Notes: generated by a model from the sequence alone, not told the origin. A stretch of DNA of 64,000 bases from SR-FBR-E99 sp963732365 (GCA_963732365.1 CAVSZC010000001.1:434001-498000), one strand, 5' to 3'. Shown: positions 54,852 to 63,998, counted from the stretch's first letter. A program made the numbers and translations.

Positions 54852-56525
54852 ATGAAAAAAGCATCATTTTTAACAGCCTGCATGATGTTAATCCCATTTA
54901 GCATCATGATGTGTCAGGAGCTGAGATCTGAAGCAGTTCAGAATGAAGCAAACCGCATCACAGTCACAGCCTCTCCTGAAATTGAGGCTCTCGTGGGGAT
55001 GTGGGCAGCAGGGTTTGAAAGCTCAAACCCGGGGATGAAAGTTACCCTCACTGCAGCGGAGTCTGCAACCGCTGGCGCAGATATTCATTTTATCGCCGGC
55101 AACTCCCTACAGGAATCAGGATACGCTTCAGCATTCAGGATGGTAGTTGGACGGGATGTTGTGGTTCCTGTAATGAGTGTTAAGAATCCTCTCCTTGAAG
55201 AGATATTCAACCGGGGCCTCTCGCAGCAGGAATTTGCTGCTCTGTTGTCATCAGAAGAGATTTATACATGGGGGAAGATCCTCGGCAATAATTCCAACGA
55301 GAGGGTCAATGCACTTATCCTCGGCAACAGCACCGTACAATCATCGGTTGCCAGGTTTGTCAGCCTTGATCAGTCTCTTGTCAGGGGATCATTCATATCC
55401 TCACCTTCCGCTCTCCTTGGAGCACTTGACAGAGATCCCTCAGCCGTCGGTTTCTTAAGACTGGCTGACATTACAGATCCTTCCAGCCAGGAGTTTATCT
55501 CCGGGCTCAGGGTAATTCCTGTAGATGTCAACAGTAACGGCATTTCAGATTATTTCGAGCAGTTCTACTCTGACTTTCGCAGTTTCAACAGGGGCGTATA
55601 TATCGGTAAGTATCCGAAGACACTCTGCAACAACATTTTTGCTGTAGCTCCCGCACAGCCATTGAATGATGCAGGCTCAGCCCTCCTGAGCTACATCCTT
55701 ACCGACGGCCAGCCCAAGCTCGCACTGAGCGGTTATACTGCACTCGCAGACGGCGAAGGCCGTAACAGGTCAGCCATACTTGGTTCGGATGAGAATGTTG
55801 TTTCAGTTTCACCGGGCGGTACAGATCCATACAGGGCAGCACTGTGGGTTGCGGCCTTCATCATAACCGTATCATTACTGTCATATGCATTGTACAGGTT
55901 TGCAGGGAAACGCGCCTCAGCAGGTGTCAAACCTGAACGTGTACATAATGAAAGCTTCAGTGAAAAAAATCTCGTCATACCAGCAGGCATTCTCTTCGAT
56001 AAAAGCCATACATGGGCCTTCATGGAAAGGGACGGATCAGTTCGCGTAGGGATCGATGACTTCCTGCAGCACCTTACCGGCTCAATCACACGTCTGCGCA
56101 TGAAATCGCCGGGCGAAAAGGTAAGGAAGGGTGATCATATTCTTTCACTCGTACAGAAGGGCAAACAGCTCGATATATGTTCACCTGTAAGTGGAATCAT
56201 CAGATCAAGCAATGAACAGCTTGTCACCAATCCAGCTGCCATCAATAACTCCCCGTTCAATGACGGATGGATTTATACTATTGAGCCCGACAACTGGATG
56301 AAGGAGTCGCGTATCATGATCATGGCAGGCAAGTATGCCGAATGGATAAAAGGTGAATTCACCCGTATGAAGGACTTTCTCGCTTCACTTCCGGATGTAA
56401 ATCAGGTAAGGCTGGCACATGTGGTTCTGCAGGACGGTGGCGAGCTGAAGGAAGGGCTGCTTGAGGAGTTCGGCCCGGAGGTATGGGAGGAGTTTCAGAT
56501 GAAATTCATGGACAACGCCAGATGA
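54852..56525 (+). CDS. Binding-protein-like/GcvH-like membrane fusion
   Basis: 557 residues from 54852 (an ATG at 54831 adds 7 residues). Signal sequence, then about 300 residues resembling a phosphate-type (PstS/PBP-like) substrate-binding fold: RITVTASPEIEALVGMWAAGFESS and AADIHFIAGNS. One membrane helix (about 330-350 from this start) leads to a cytoplasmic domain homologous to glycine cleavage H protein (FDKSHTWAFMERDGSVRVGIDDF, SPGEKVRKGDHILSLV, SPVSGII). At the place of the lipoyl Lys (7 residues before SPVSG) there is Gly; Lys lies one residue on either side. Homologous to the 58732 protein, sharing also the tail QDGGEL...EVWEEFQMKF. First gene of the cluster. Confidence 0.85.
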   Translation: MKKASFLTACMMLIPFSIMMCQELRSEAVQNEANRITVTASPEIEALVGMWAAGFESSNPGMKVTLTAAESATAGADIHFIAGNSLQESGYASAFRMVVGRDVVVPVMSVKNPLLEEIFNRGLSQQEFAALLSSEEIYTWGKILGNNSNERVNALILGNSTVQSSVARFVSLDQSLVRGSFISSPSALLGALDRDPSAVGFLRLADITDPSSQEFISGLRVIPVDVNSNGISDYFEQFYSDFRSFNRGVYIGKYPKTLCNNIFAVAPAQPLNDAGSALLSYILTDGQPKLALSGYTALADGEGRNRSAILGSDENVVSVSPGGTDPYRAALWVAAFIITVSLLSYALYRFAGKRASAGVKPERVHNESFSEKNLVIPAGILFDKSHTWAFMERDGSVRVGIDDFLQHLTGSITRLRMKSPGEKVRKGDHILSLVQKGKQLDICSPVSGIIRSSNEQLVTNPAAINNSPFNDGWIYTIEPDNWMKESRIMIMAGKYAEWIKGEFTRMKDFLASLPDVNQVRLAHVVLQDGGELKEGLLEEFGPEVWEEFQMKFMDNAR

Positions 56526-56585
56526 TGCAATGACCTTAACAGAATATCAAACTGACAAATTAATATTCACTTTATAAATACCGCA

Positions 56586-57464
56586 ATGAGTATTGACAGA
56601 AGAGACTTTTTCAAAGTGCTGGGAGTCACAGGAGTCACGCTTGCCACAGGGAAGCGTCTGGGAGCTGAACCGGCACCAGATATGGACAGCAGACAGGAGT
56701 TTTTTGGAATGTTATATGACTCCACACGCTGTGCAGGCTGCCAGGGATGTGAGTTTGCATGTGCAGAAGCCAACGGATTGCCCACGCCAGATCTGCAGGA
56801 TCTGCCCGTCGTGGGCACGGAACGTAAGGCCAACGAGACACGCCGTACCGTGATCAACGTTTACAACACAAGTAAGGGCGAGATGTATGTCAAGAGACAG
56901 TGCATGCATTGCAACGACCCTGCATGTGCGGCAGCATGTCTGACCAAGGCTATGTACAAGACCACCGACGGGTCTGTCATCTGGCGCGGGGACAAATGCA
57001 TGGGATGTCGCTACTGCATGGTGTCATGCCCGTTTGATGTCCCTAAATTCGAGTACTTCAGCGCAAATCCAAAGATCGAGAAGTGCGATATGTGCTACGA
57101 GAGACTTAAGGAGGGTAAGATCCCGGCATGCGCAGAGAACTGTCCTACGGAGGCTATTGTCTTCGGCTCCCGGAGGGAATTACTGGCGGAGGCCCGCAAG
57201 AGGATACACGATAACCCCGGTGCGTACTACGACCAAATCTACGGCGAACATGAAGCCGGAGGAACCGGATACCTCTATCTTTCCGCCGTCCCATTTGAGG
57301 AACTGGACTTCAAAACGACATTGCAGAAATCATCCTATCCCGCACTGACAAAAGGATTCCTCTATGCGGTCCCGTCCATATTTGTTCTTTGGCCTGCACT
57401 CTTGCTGGGACTTCAGCAGGCAACTAAAAATAATAACCATAACGAAGAAGAAGACCATGAGTAA
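56586..57464 (+). CDS. HybA-like Tat-exported [4Fe-4S] protein
   Basis: 292 residues. Twin-arginine signal RRDFFKVLG at the start; four Cys groups (CAGCQGCEFAC, CMHCNDPACAAAC, CMGCRYCMVSC, CDMCYERLKEGKIPACAENC) for four [4Fe-4S] clusters, and a C-terminal membrane helix (GFLYAVPSIFVLWPALLLGL). This is the electron-transfer subunit type of hydrogenase-2, Nrf/Hmc-like and formate/polysulfide complexes. It overlaps the next gene by 8 bp. No catalytic subunit is nearby. Confidence 0.93.
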   Translation: MSIDRRDFFKVLGVTGVTLATGKRLGAEPAPDMDSRQEFFGMLYDSTRCAGCQGCEFACAEANGLPTPDLQDLPVVGTERKANETRRTVINVYNTSKGEMYVKRQCMHCNDPACAAACLTKAMYKTTDGSVIWRGDKCMGCRYCMVSCPFDVPKFEYFSANPKIEKCDMCYERLKEGKIPACAENCPTEAIVFGSRRELLAEARKRIHDNPGAYYDQIYGEHEAGGTGYLYLSAVPFEELDFKTTLQKSSYPALTKGFLYAVPSIFVLWPALLLGLQQATKNNNHNEEEDHE

Positions 57465-58686
57465 TACTGATTATACCCTGACCCGGAATGCACCTTCCCT
57501 CAGCACCTGGCAATTCCTTAAGGAAGAACTTAAACCGAAAGGAAAATGGCTTACACCTTTTAACGTGATCTCCTTGCCGATAATGTTAACCGGCCTCATT
57601 CTTATTGTGATACGATTCTGGAAAGGGATAGGGTCAATAACGAACCTGACACAGGAAGTTCCATGGGGGCTGTGGATCGGATTTGATGTTGTTACCGGGG
57701 TGGCTTTTGCCGGCGGTGCCTATGTCATCACGTTCATGGTCTATATCCTCAACATGAAGCAGTATCACTCCATCGTGAGAGTAACTGTTCTCAACGGCTT
57801 CCTTGCCTATGTGTTCTATGCAGGCGCCCTGCTGCTTGATCTCGGAAGGCCATGGAATGTCATCAATCCTATCATCGGCAACAGTTTCGGCACCAGCTCT
57901 GTTCTTTTTCTTGTAGCCTGGCATTTCCTTCTGTATATGATAGCTGAACTGATTGAGTTTTCCCCTGCAGTGGCTGAATGGTTAGGCGCTAAACGTGCCA
58001 GGAAGATCCTTTCCGGGATGACTCTCGGAGCAGTCATCTTCGGTATCACTCTCTCAACACTTCATCAGTCAGGTCTCGGTGCCCTCTTCCTCATGGCAAA
58101 GGACAAGATACACCCGCTGTGGTATTCAGAGTTTATCCCGATAATGTTCTTTGTGTCCAGTATCTTTGCGGGTCTGTCAATGGTGATCTTCGAGGGTTCG
58201 ATAAGCCATAAGGTCTTCTCTGACCAGATAAGTGAAAAGAACCACAAGGCCCACAACAGGATACTGCATGGACTTTCAAAGATCTGCGCAGTAGCACTCT
58301 TTGCATATTTCACACTCAACGTGCTGGTGTTCGTTCATGAGAAAAGGTGGGGACTTCTGAACAGTCCGATGGGATACTGGTATCTGACCGAGATGCTTGG
58401 ATTTGTACTGCTGCCCATGGTGCTTTTCTTCATCAGCTACAGAAAACAGAACATCCTGCTGATAAGGATCGCATCACTGGTCACCATGATAGGTATTATT
58501 ATCAACAGACTTAATGTCACCGTCATAGGATTCAAATGGGATGCCGCACAGCATTATTATCCTTCATGGATGGAAATTACAGTGACACTTGCCGTGATAT
58601 TTACCGAGATATGGATATTCCGGTGGATCATCACCCGTATGCCAGTTCTCAGGGATTCCCCGGCATGGGCAAAGGAGCAGTCATAG
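57457..58686 (+). CDS. HybB/NrfD-family quinone-reactive membrane protein
   Basis: 409 residues with nine or ten membrane helices; family pattern PWGLWIGFDVVTGVAFAGGAYV, LLLDLGRPWNVINPI, HQSGLGALFLMAKDKIHPLWYS and DAAQHYYPSWMEI. Start is the ATG at 57457 overlapping the HybA-like stop; an upstream open frame is noncoding. Exchanges electrons between the Fe-S protein and menaquinone. Third gene of the cluster. Confidence 0.94.
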   Translation: MSNTDYTLTRNAPSLSTWQFLKEELKPKGKWLTPFNVISLPIMLTGLILIVIRFWKGIGSITNLTQEVPWGLWIGFDVVTGVAFAGGAYVITFMVYILNMKQYHSIVRVTVLNGFLAYVFYAGALLLDLGRPWNVINPIIGNSFGTSSVLFLVAWHFLLYMIAELIEFSPAVAEWLGAKRARKILSGMTLGAVIFGITLSTLHQSGLGALFLMAKDKIHPLWYSEFIPIMFFVSSIFAGLSMVIFEGSISHKVFSDQISEKNHKAHNRILHGLSKICAVALFAYFTLNVLVFVHEKRWGLLNSPMGYWYLTEMLGFVLLPMVLFFISYRKQNILLIRIASLVTMIGIIINRLNVTVIGFKWDAAQHYYPSWMEITVTLAVIFTEIWIFRWIITRMPVLRDSPAWAKEQS

Positions 58687-58731
58687 AACCAGATCAATAA
58701 TGAATTAAATATAACTAAACACACAGATATC

Positions 58732-59436
58732 ATGGATGGATTTACTTACTACAACCTGTTTGAAACAAAGGGTATAGAGTACATCATCATCATCGCCTTC
58801 CTGCTGCTGATCATCCCCTTCTGGACAATGATCAACAGGCCTCTCAAACTGTCGGGCAAGATCAGGAAAGCCTTCAGTACTCTTACGGCTTCTATCCTGC
58901 GCGTACCGCAGGGAGTATTCTTCAGCGACAAGCACACATGGACTCACCTGGAGAAATCAGGCAATGCCAGAGTCGGCATCGATGACCTCCTGCTTCATCT
59001 GACCGGAGATGTGAATGTAAGCCTTGATGTGGAACCCGGCACCGTGGTCTCCAAAGGTGAGGTGATCTCGGTGATTGACCACGAGGGAAAGAAACTGAAT
59101 GTCGTTTCCCCCATCTCAGGAGAGGTCACCGGCATCAATCATGATCTGAACTATGAACTTCTTCAAGAGGATCCATACGGCAGAGGATGGTTACTAAGCA
59201 TAAAGCCAACTGACTGGAAATCTGAGACAAGCAGTTACCACATCGCATCAGATGCAACAGGATGGCTTGGGAGAGAGCTTGACAGATTCAGGGATTTCCT
59301 TGCAGTCTCGGCAGGCAAATACATACAGGGGTCGCCTGCAGTCTATATGCAGGACGGAGGTGAACTTGTCGACCACCCACTCTCTTCAATGCCTGAAGAG
59401 GTATGGAGTGACTTCGAAAAGGAATTCCTGAAATAA
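58732..59436 (+). CDS. Membrane-anchored GcvH-like protein
   Basis: 234 residues: one membrane helix (about 17-33) with positive flank on its C-terminal side, so the GcvH-like domain is cytoplasmic (SDKHTWTHLEKSGNARVGIDDLLLHLTGD, KGEVISVIDHEGKKLNVVSPISGEV, GRGWLLSIKPTDW). The lipoyl-Lys position is Gly119; Lys120 and Lys121 follow it. Paralogue of the 54852 fusion and shares its C-terminal tail. Likely a structural or redox partner of the HybA/HybB-like pair rather than a glycine-cleavage subunit. Confidence 0.85.
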   Translation: MDGFTYYNLFETKGIEYIIIIAFLLLIIPFWTMINRPLKLSGKIRKAFSTLTASILRVPQGVFFSDKHTWTHLEKSGNARVGIDDLLLHLTGDVNVSLDVEPGTVVSKGEVISVIDHEGKKLNVVSPISGEVTGINHDLNYELLQEDPYGRGWLLSIKPTDWKSETSSYHIASDATGWLGRELDRFRDFLAVSAGKYIQGSPAVYMQDGGELVDHPLSSMPEEVWSDFEKEFLK

Positions 59437-59508
59437 GCTTTCCATATAACAAATATCATTGCACAGATAGTATATTCTTAGTAATTTGTAGAAAAATTAA
59501 ACAACAGA

Positions 59509-59541
59509 AATAACCGGGACCGTCAAGGGACCCCGGTTATT
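59509..59541 (+). terminator. Stem-loop between the operon and the kinase gene
   Basis: 10-bp stem AATAACCGGG/CCCGGTTATT with a 13-nt loop. The T tract that follows is weak (CCTGCTTC), so it may be an attenuating or processing hairpin rather than a full terminator. Confidence 0.5.
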
Positions 59542-59592
59542 CCTGCTTCATTCAGGCTGAGGGTTAAGGCAAAGACAAAACCTTGAAACAAT

Positions 59593-61242
59593 ATGAGCAG
59601 AAAGACCTTAAGTACATCAACACTGAGAAAGTATCTGCAGTACCGATCAACTATCTACGGCCGGGTGGTGACAATCATTACATTCGCGGCAATAATTCTG
59701 TTTCTGTTTCTCAGCGTTATATTCAGAACTGTCTATGTTAATTATTTCAACACCGTATTGAAACAGAACGGGAACAATATCGGGGCGATTGTTGAAGGCT
59801 CTCTCTATCAGTCGATGCTGGAAAATGACAAACGGACCCTGCACAGTACACTTGACATAATAAATACCATGCCCGGTATTGAAGATGTCAACATGTATGA
59901 TGAAACTGATAATCTTGTCTACTCCTCGTTCAAAGGCGACTCAGATAGCCACAGTAACCCTGACTGCATATCGTGTCATGATAACCTCAGCACGATGTTC
60001 TCCAGGAAAGAGAGAAGCTACATGATCATTGATGCCAAGAGTGACTGCAGCATGAATCCCGGTCGGCCAGGGCAGAGACATCTGCTGATAAGAAGGCCTA
60101 TTCTAAACGAATATTCATGCTATACGGCTTCGTGCCATGCTCACAGTGAAGACGAGGAGTTGCTCGGATCGCTGATAATCAGGATGCCTTTGAACGATCT
60201 CGACTACGCACTAAAAAAGTCATCGGCACAGTTCCTGCTTATGTCTTTGCTGACAACAATAATAATTGTCACCACACTCATATTCTTCACAAGAAGGAGA
60301 ATCAAGGATCCGCTTAACAGCATAATAAAGGCCAGCGAGGCTGTTTCTAACGGTGAGATGAATACAAGGCTGGAGATAAAACCCAACCTGCTTGATGACA
60401 TGAAGAAGGTGTCACTGGCCTTCAACAATATGCTTGACAATATTGACAATGCCACAAATGAACTTGAAAACTGGTCAAGGCAGCTCGAATATAAGGTCCA
60501 GAAAAAATCAGAGGAGCTCTCTGAAGCTCAGAATGAGCTTATCAACGTAGAGAGGATAGCTTCACTCGGCAAACTGTCAGCCTCGGTTGCTCACGAGATT
60601 AACAATCCCCTCTCCGGAATATTAGTCTATACAAAACTTGTCTATAAGCAACTCGACAACGGTGACCTCACTCCCGCAAAAAGAGAGAACATTCTCAGGC
60701 AACTGAAGCTTATTGAGGGTGAGACAAAAAGATGCGGAGACATTGTGAAAGGGCTGCTGGACTTCTCACGGAAAGACCAGGATGATTTTGAGGAGTACCA
60801 CCTTGAACAAATACTTCGCGACACATATGATTTCATGACGCATCATATAAAGATAGCCAACATAAATTTCCTGACTGATTTCGGGTCACAGTCAGATCTC
60901 ATCCATTGCAGCCCTAACCAGATAAAGCAAGCCTGCGTGGCCTTGCTTGTCAACGCCTCGGAAGCGGTCTCCGATAACGGGGAAATAGTAATACGAACAA
61001 GAAACACTGATGAAAACAACATCAGGGTTGATATCAGTGACAACGGCTCGGGTATAGCTCCCGACGACATTCACCATATTTTTGAACCATTCTTCACCAC
61101 AAAGCATGATGCCAGGGGGATTGGTCTAGGCCTTGCAATTGTTCATGGCATAGTACAAAACCACAGTGGCAGAATTGAGGTAGATTCAGTTGTTGGTAAA
61201 GGAACCACAATCTCAATAATTTTACCTTTAAGAAAAGTATAA
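59593..61242 (+). CDS. Sensor histidine kinase with two c-type-heme-like motifs
   Basis: 549 residues. Membrane helices at about 23-48 and 212-232 enclose a periplasmic domain with C125-I-S-C-H129 (CxxCH) and C176-Y-T-A-S-C-H182 (CxxxxCH), both possible covalent heme sites. HAMP-like linker, a coiled region near 290-320 and the H-box SVAHEINNPLSG (His334), then HATPase motifs DNGSGIAPDD and GIGLGLAI. A redox-sensing kinase for the regulator 10 bp downstream. Separate from the GcvH gene by the stem-loop. Confidence 0.9.
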   Translation: MSRKTLSTSTLRKYLQYRSTIYGRVVTIITFAAIILFLFLSVIFRTVYVNYFNTVLKQNGNNIGAIVEGSLYQSMLENDKRTLHSTLDIINTMPGIEDVNMYDETDNLVYSSFKGDSDSHSNPDCISCHDNLSTMFSRKERSYMIIDAKSDCSMNPGRPGQRHLLIRRPILNEYSCYTASCHAHSEDEELLGSLIIRMPLNDLDYALKKSSAQFLLMSLLTTIIIVTTLIFFTRRRIKDPLNSIIKASEAVSNGEMNTRLEIKPNLLDDMKKVSLAFNNMLDNIDNATNELENWSRQLEYKVQKKSEELSEAQNELINVERIASLGKLSASVAHEINNPLSGILVYTKLVYKQLDNGDLTPAKRENILRQLKLIEGETKRCGDIVKGLLDFSRKDQDDFEEYHLEQILRDTYDFMTHHIKIANINFLTDFGSQSDLIHCSPNQIKQACVALLVNASEAVSDNGEIVIRTRNTDENNIRVDISDNGSGIAPDDIHHIFEPFFTTKHDARGIGLGLAIVHGIVQNHSGRIEVDSVVGKGTTISIILPLRKV

Positions 61243-61252
61243 GAGAAGCGTT

Positions 61253-62593
61253 ATGGCAGAAAAAATATCAATACTGATCGTTGACGACGAGGAGTCAGTA
61301 AGAGATTCTCTGTTCAATTGGTTTATGGAAGACGGTTATGATGTCGAATGTGCCGAGAATGCAAAAAAAGCACTTCTCCTCCTCGAGTCCCGGGAATTCG
61401 ATATTGTACTGGCAGATATAAAGATGCCAGGCATGGACGGAATGGAAATGCACCGCAGAATACGGGCGTTGAACAAAGAGACCATTGTCATAATAATGAC
61501 AGCCTTCGCATCTGTCGACACGGCGGTTCAGGCGCTGAAGGACGGCGCCTATGATTACGTAACCAAACCGTTCGATCCTGATGACCTGTCTCATCTGATA
61601 CGCAATGCGGCAACCCATATAGCGCTGAAAGCCGAGAATGAGGCATTGAAGAGAAAGGTAACCACCCTTGAAGACATTGATGACCTTATTGGTAACAGTG
61701 AGGCTATAAGGAAGGTACTGAAACAGGTTGAGAGTGTAGCCCAGTCAAATACGTCAGTCATCATCACCGGTGAGAGCGGTACAGGCAAAGAGCTGGTTGC
61801 CAGGGCTATACACTCAAATTCACCGAGGAAGTATTTTCCGCTCATAAGTGTTCATTGCGGTGCCCTTACAGAGAGTCTGCTTGAGAGCGAGCTCTTCGGG
61901 CATGAGAAGGGAGCTTTCACAGGGGCTACCTTCAACCGGAAGGGAAGGTTTGAAATGGCTGACGGCGGCACAATCTTCCTTGACGAGATAGCGACCATAT
62001 CACCGAAGATGCAGATTGAACTGCTGAGGGTCCTGGAGACAAAATCCTTTGTACGTGTGGGAGGCAACAAGGAGATAAGTTCCGACTTCCGTGTCATATG
62101 TGCCACAAACAGGGATCTGAAGAGCATGGTAAAGAACGGCACTTTCCGTGAGGATCTCTTCTACAGGCTGAATGTGGTGAACATCACCATCCCGCCGCTG
62201 CGGGAGAGGATCGAGGATATCCCCCTGCTGGTCAATCACTTCATCAGAAAATACTGTACCTCGATGAGCCGCGACATGATCACCATAGAGCCCGCAGCAA
62301 TGAAGCATCTGGAAAAATTTGAATTTCCCGGTAACGTTCGCGAGCTTGAGAATATGATTGAGCGAGCCATTGTTATTGGCAACGGGAAGGAGATCAAGCT
62401 GAAAGATCTGCCAATGGGCAAGGAGGCTATCAGCAGTTCAGTGGAGAGCCTTGACGAGCTGGAGAAGAGGCATATTGAGCAGATACTGATCAAATACCAG
62501 TGGAACGTTTCCCGTTCAGCAAAAGCCCTGAATGTAGACAGGGTTACCCTTTATAACAAAATCAGGAAGTATGATCTGAAGCAGGAGGAATAA
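61253..62593 (+). CDS. NtrC-family sigma-54 response regulator
   Basis: 446 residues: receiver domain (Asp55 in IVLADIKMPGMDG), AAA+ sigma-54 interaction domain with Walker A GESGTGKELVARAIH near 177 and the GAFTGA loop near 220, arginine-finger region and a C-terminal Fis-like helix-turn-helix (NVSRSAKALNVDRVTLYNKI). Likely activates the sigma-54 promoter at 54789 upstream of the cluster. Confidence 0.96.
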   Translation: MAEKISILIVDDEESVRDSLFNWFMEDGYDVECAENAKKALLLLESREFDIVLADIKMPGMDGMEMHRRIRALNKETIVIIMTAFASVDTAVQALKDGAYDYVTKPFDPDDLSHLIRNAATHIALKAENEALKRKVTTLEDIDDLIGNSEAIRKVLKQVESVAQSNTSVIITGESGTGKELVARAIHSNSPRKYFPLISVHCGALTESLLESELFGHEKGAFTGATFNRKGRFEMADGGTIFLDEIATISPKMQIELLRVLETKSFVRVGGNKEISSDFRVICATNRDLKSMVKNGTFREDLFYRLNVVNITIPPLRERIEDIPLLVNHFIRKYCTSMSRDMITIEPAAMKHLEKFEFPGNVRELENMIERAIVIGNGKEIKLKDLPMGKEAISSSVESLDELEKRHIEQILIKYQWNVSRSAKALNVDRVTLYNKIRKYDLKQEE

Positions 62594-62613
62594 TTCCATT
62601 AGGCTCACACTGA

Positions 62614-63153
62614 TTGAAAGAAAACAAGATCATATTGGTTTCATGCGGGCCTTTTGAGAAGGACTTCCTTCGCAAGATAGGGCAAGCGGTGGATAATGAA
62701 TTCAGGATCCCTGTTGTCATTGAAGAGGGTCATATGGAGCTCGAGCCGTTTTACAGCCCGGGCAGAAGGCAGTATGACGGCAACAAGCTGCTGCAGCAGG
62801 TATCATCATGCACAAAGAGTGACTATATAAAGATTGCAGGGCTCTTCAGGGTTGATCTTTTCATTCCCATTCTGACCTATATCTTCGGACAGGCAATGCT
62901 TGGAGGCGACGCAGCAGTGGCATCGGTCTACAGGCTCAGGAATGAACTTTACGGCATGAAGAAGGATGACGCCCTGCTGCTTGACAGGACAATAAAAGAA
63001 GTTGTGCATGAACTCGGTCATACCTTCGGCCTGATACACTGTCATGTCTCAAGTTGCGTGATGAGATCAAGCACGTATGTCGAAGATATTGATCAGAAGA
63101 CAATACATCTCTGCCACAGGTGCAGAAATACATTTGAGGAAGAAGGCAAATAA
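62614..63153 (+). CDS. amzA: Archaemetzincin zinc peptidase
   Basis: 179 residues from a TTG start. Full archaemetzincin motif: H132-E-L-G-H136-x-x-G-x-x-H142-C143-x4-C148-x-M150, then C167-x-x-C170, the second structural zinc site. Aminopeptidase-type activity is known for a human relative. Its stop is followed directly by a hairpin terminator. Confidence 0.93.
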   Translation: MKENKIILVSCGPFEKDFLRKIGQAVDNEFRIPVVIEEGHMELEPFYSPGRRQYDGNKLLQQVSSCTKSDYIKIAGLFRVDLFIPILTYIFGQAMLGGDAAVASVYRLRNELYGMKKDDALLLDRTIKEVVHELGHTFGLIHCHVSSCVMRSSTYVEDIDQKTIHLCHRCRNTFEEEGK

Positions 63154-63155
63154 AA

Positions 63156-63185
63156 AAGAGCCACCCCTTTCCGGGTATGGCTCTT
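63156..63185 (-). terminator. Rho-independent terminator between amzA and the next gene
   Basis: AAGAGCCA and TGGCTCTT arms with an inner CCC/GGG pairing. On the minus strand it is followed by a TTTTTT run, so it fits the gene at 63204 best; on the plus strand it may also stop amzA transcription. Confidence 0.7.
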
Positions 63186-63203
63186 GATGTTGTCAGTGGA
63201 GGG

Positions 63204-63647
63204 TTATTTGGTCTTGAACCCGAACATTATTGCAACACAGCCGCTGGCAGGCAGATCATCCTTGCTTCCAAGGGTAGTTACCCTGACGACTATCTTGAGC
63301 TGCTGGCTCGATTCGAGTTTGAAATCCCATATCCCGCTCATTGCTGCTTCACTGTTGGTGTAGAGTATCTTACCTGTGGCATCGAGTACCGAGAACTCAA
63401 CTGGTGGCAGTCCGTCTGCGCCGCAAATGGCTACACGGTACTCCATTTCAGAATAAAATGTCTTGTAGAGTTCAGCCTCTTCCCCTTCGACCAGAACAGC
63501 CGCATGGTAATTACCGTCGTGCAGATAGGCCCCCAGTTCCTTTTTGCAAAGTGACTTGGCAAAACCCTTGCATTGTGCTGCCGCTTCCCCTGATGAAGCC
63601 AGGGAAAGGATAGCCGTTATCAGAACAATCTGTATCAGCTGTTTCAT
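63204..63647 (-). CDS. Exported protein of unknown function
   Basis: 147 residues with signal peptide ending near EAAAQ and two Cys soon after (C26, C34), then beta-strand-like sequence (NYHAAVLVEGEEAELYKTFYS, YRVAICGADGLPPVEFSVLD, LKIVVRVTTLG) and a C-terminal Cys in SGCVAIMFGF. No family recognised. 6 bp after the next upstream gene, hence one operon. Confidence 0.75.
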   Translation of the reverse strand: MKQLIQIVLITAILSLASSGEAAAQCKGFAKSLCKKELGAYLHDGNYHAAVLVEGEEAELYKTFYSEMEYRVAICGADGLPPVEFSVLDATGKILYTNSEAAMSGIWDFKLESSQQLKIVVRVTTLGSKDDLPASGCVAIMFGFKTK

Positions 63648-63653
63648 CGGTCT

Positions 63654-63998
63654 CTATTTTACGTATGAGTTTCTTATTTCACTTACCTTCGCCTTGATGG
63701 CAAGAAAGACATCCTGCTTGATCTCAGATCTGGCTGACCCGGTGATCTCAGTCACTCCGGTTTTGTCATCATACTCGGTTGAGGATGGGGTCGTAGAGCG
63801 TTCTATCTTATCGTAGATCAACTTCAGCTCTTTTATCGGCCCGATAAGCTCCTGGATGGCAGTGTTGTCTGTGTAGGACTCAAGCATGCGCACCAGGTCA
63901 TCGACAGACATTTTCTGATCAGCTATTGTGGCGACGAGTTTGTCCCCTTTGAAGTTCTTCATATCAACCATATTGGTCGAGATGTACAGTCCTTCCAT
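63654..63998 (-). CDS. Unknown protein at the window edge, possibly incomplete
   Basis: 114 residues from the Met at 63998, which is only 2 bp from the edge, so the true start may lie outside the window. Charged and helix-rich, with LVATIADQKMSVDDLVRMLESYTD and AIKAKVSEIRNSY. No family recognised. Upstream partner of the 63204 gene. Confidence 0.6.
   Translation of the reverse strand: MEGLYISTNMVDMKNFKGDKLVATIADQKMSVDDLVRMLESYTDNTAIQELIGPIKELKLIYDKIERSTTPSSTEYDDKTGVTEITGSARSEIKQDVFLAIKAKVSEIRNSYVK

Noticed and set aside
56586..58686. Hydrogenase-2 operon
   Set aside because: HybA- and HybB-like genes are present but no large or small hydrogenase subunit or maturation gene is seen.
55983..59436. 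Glycine cleavage system H proteins
   Set aside because: The lipoyl Lys is out of place, both are membrane-anchored, and no gcvT or gcvP gene is nearby.
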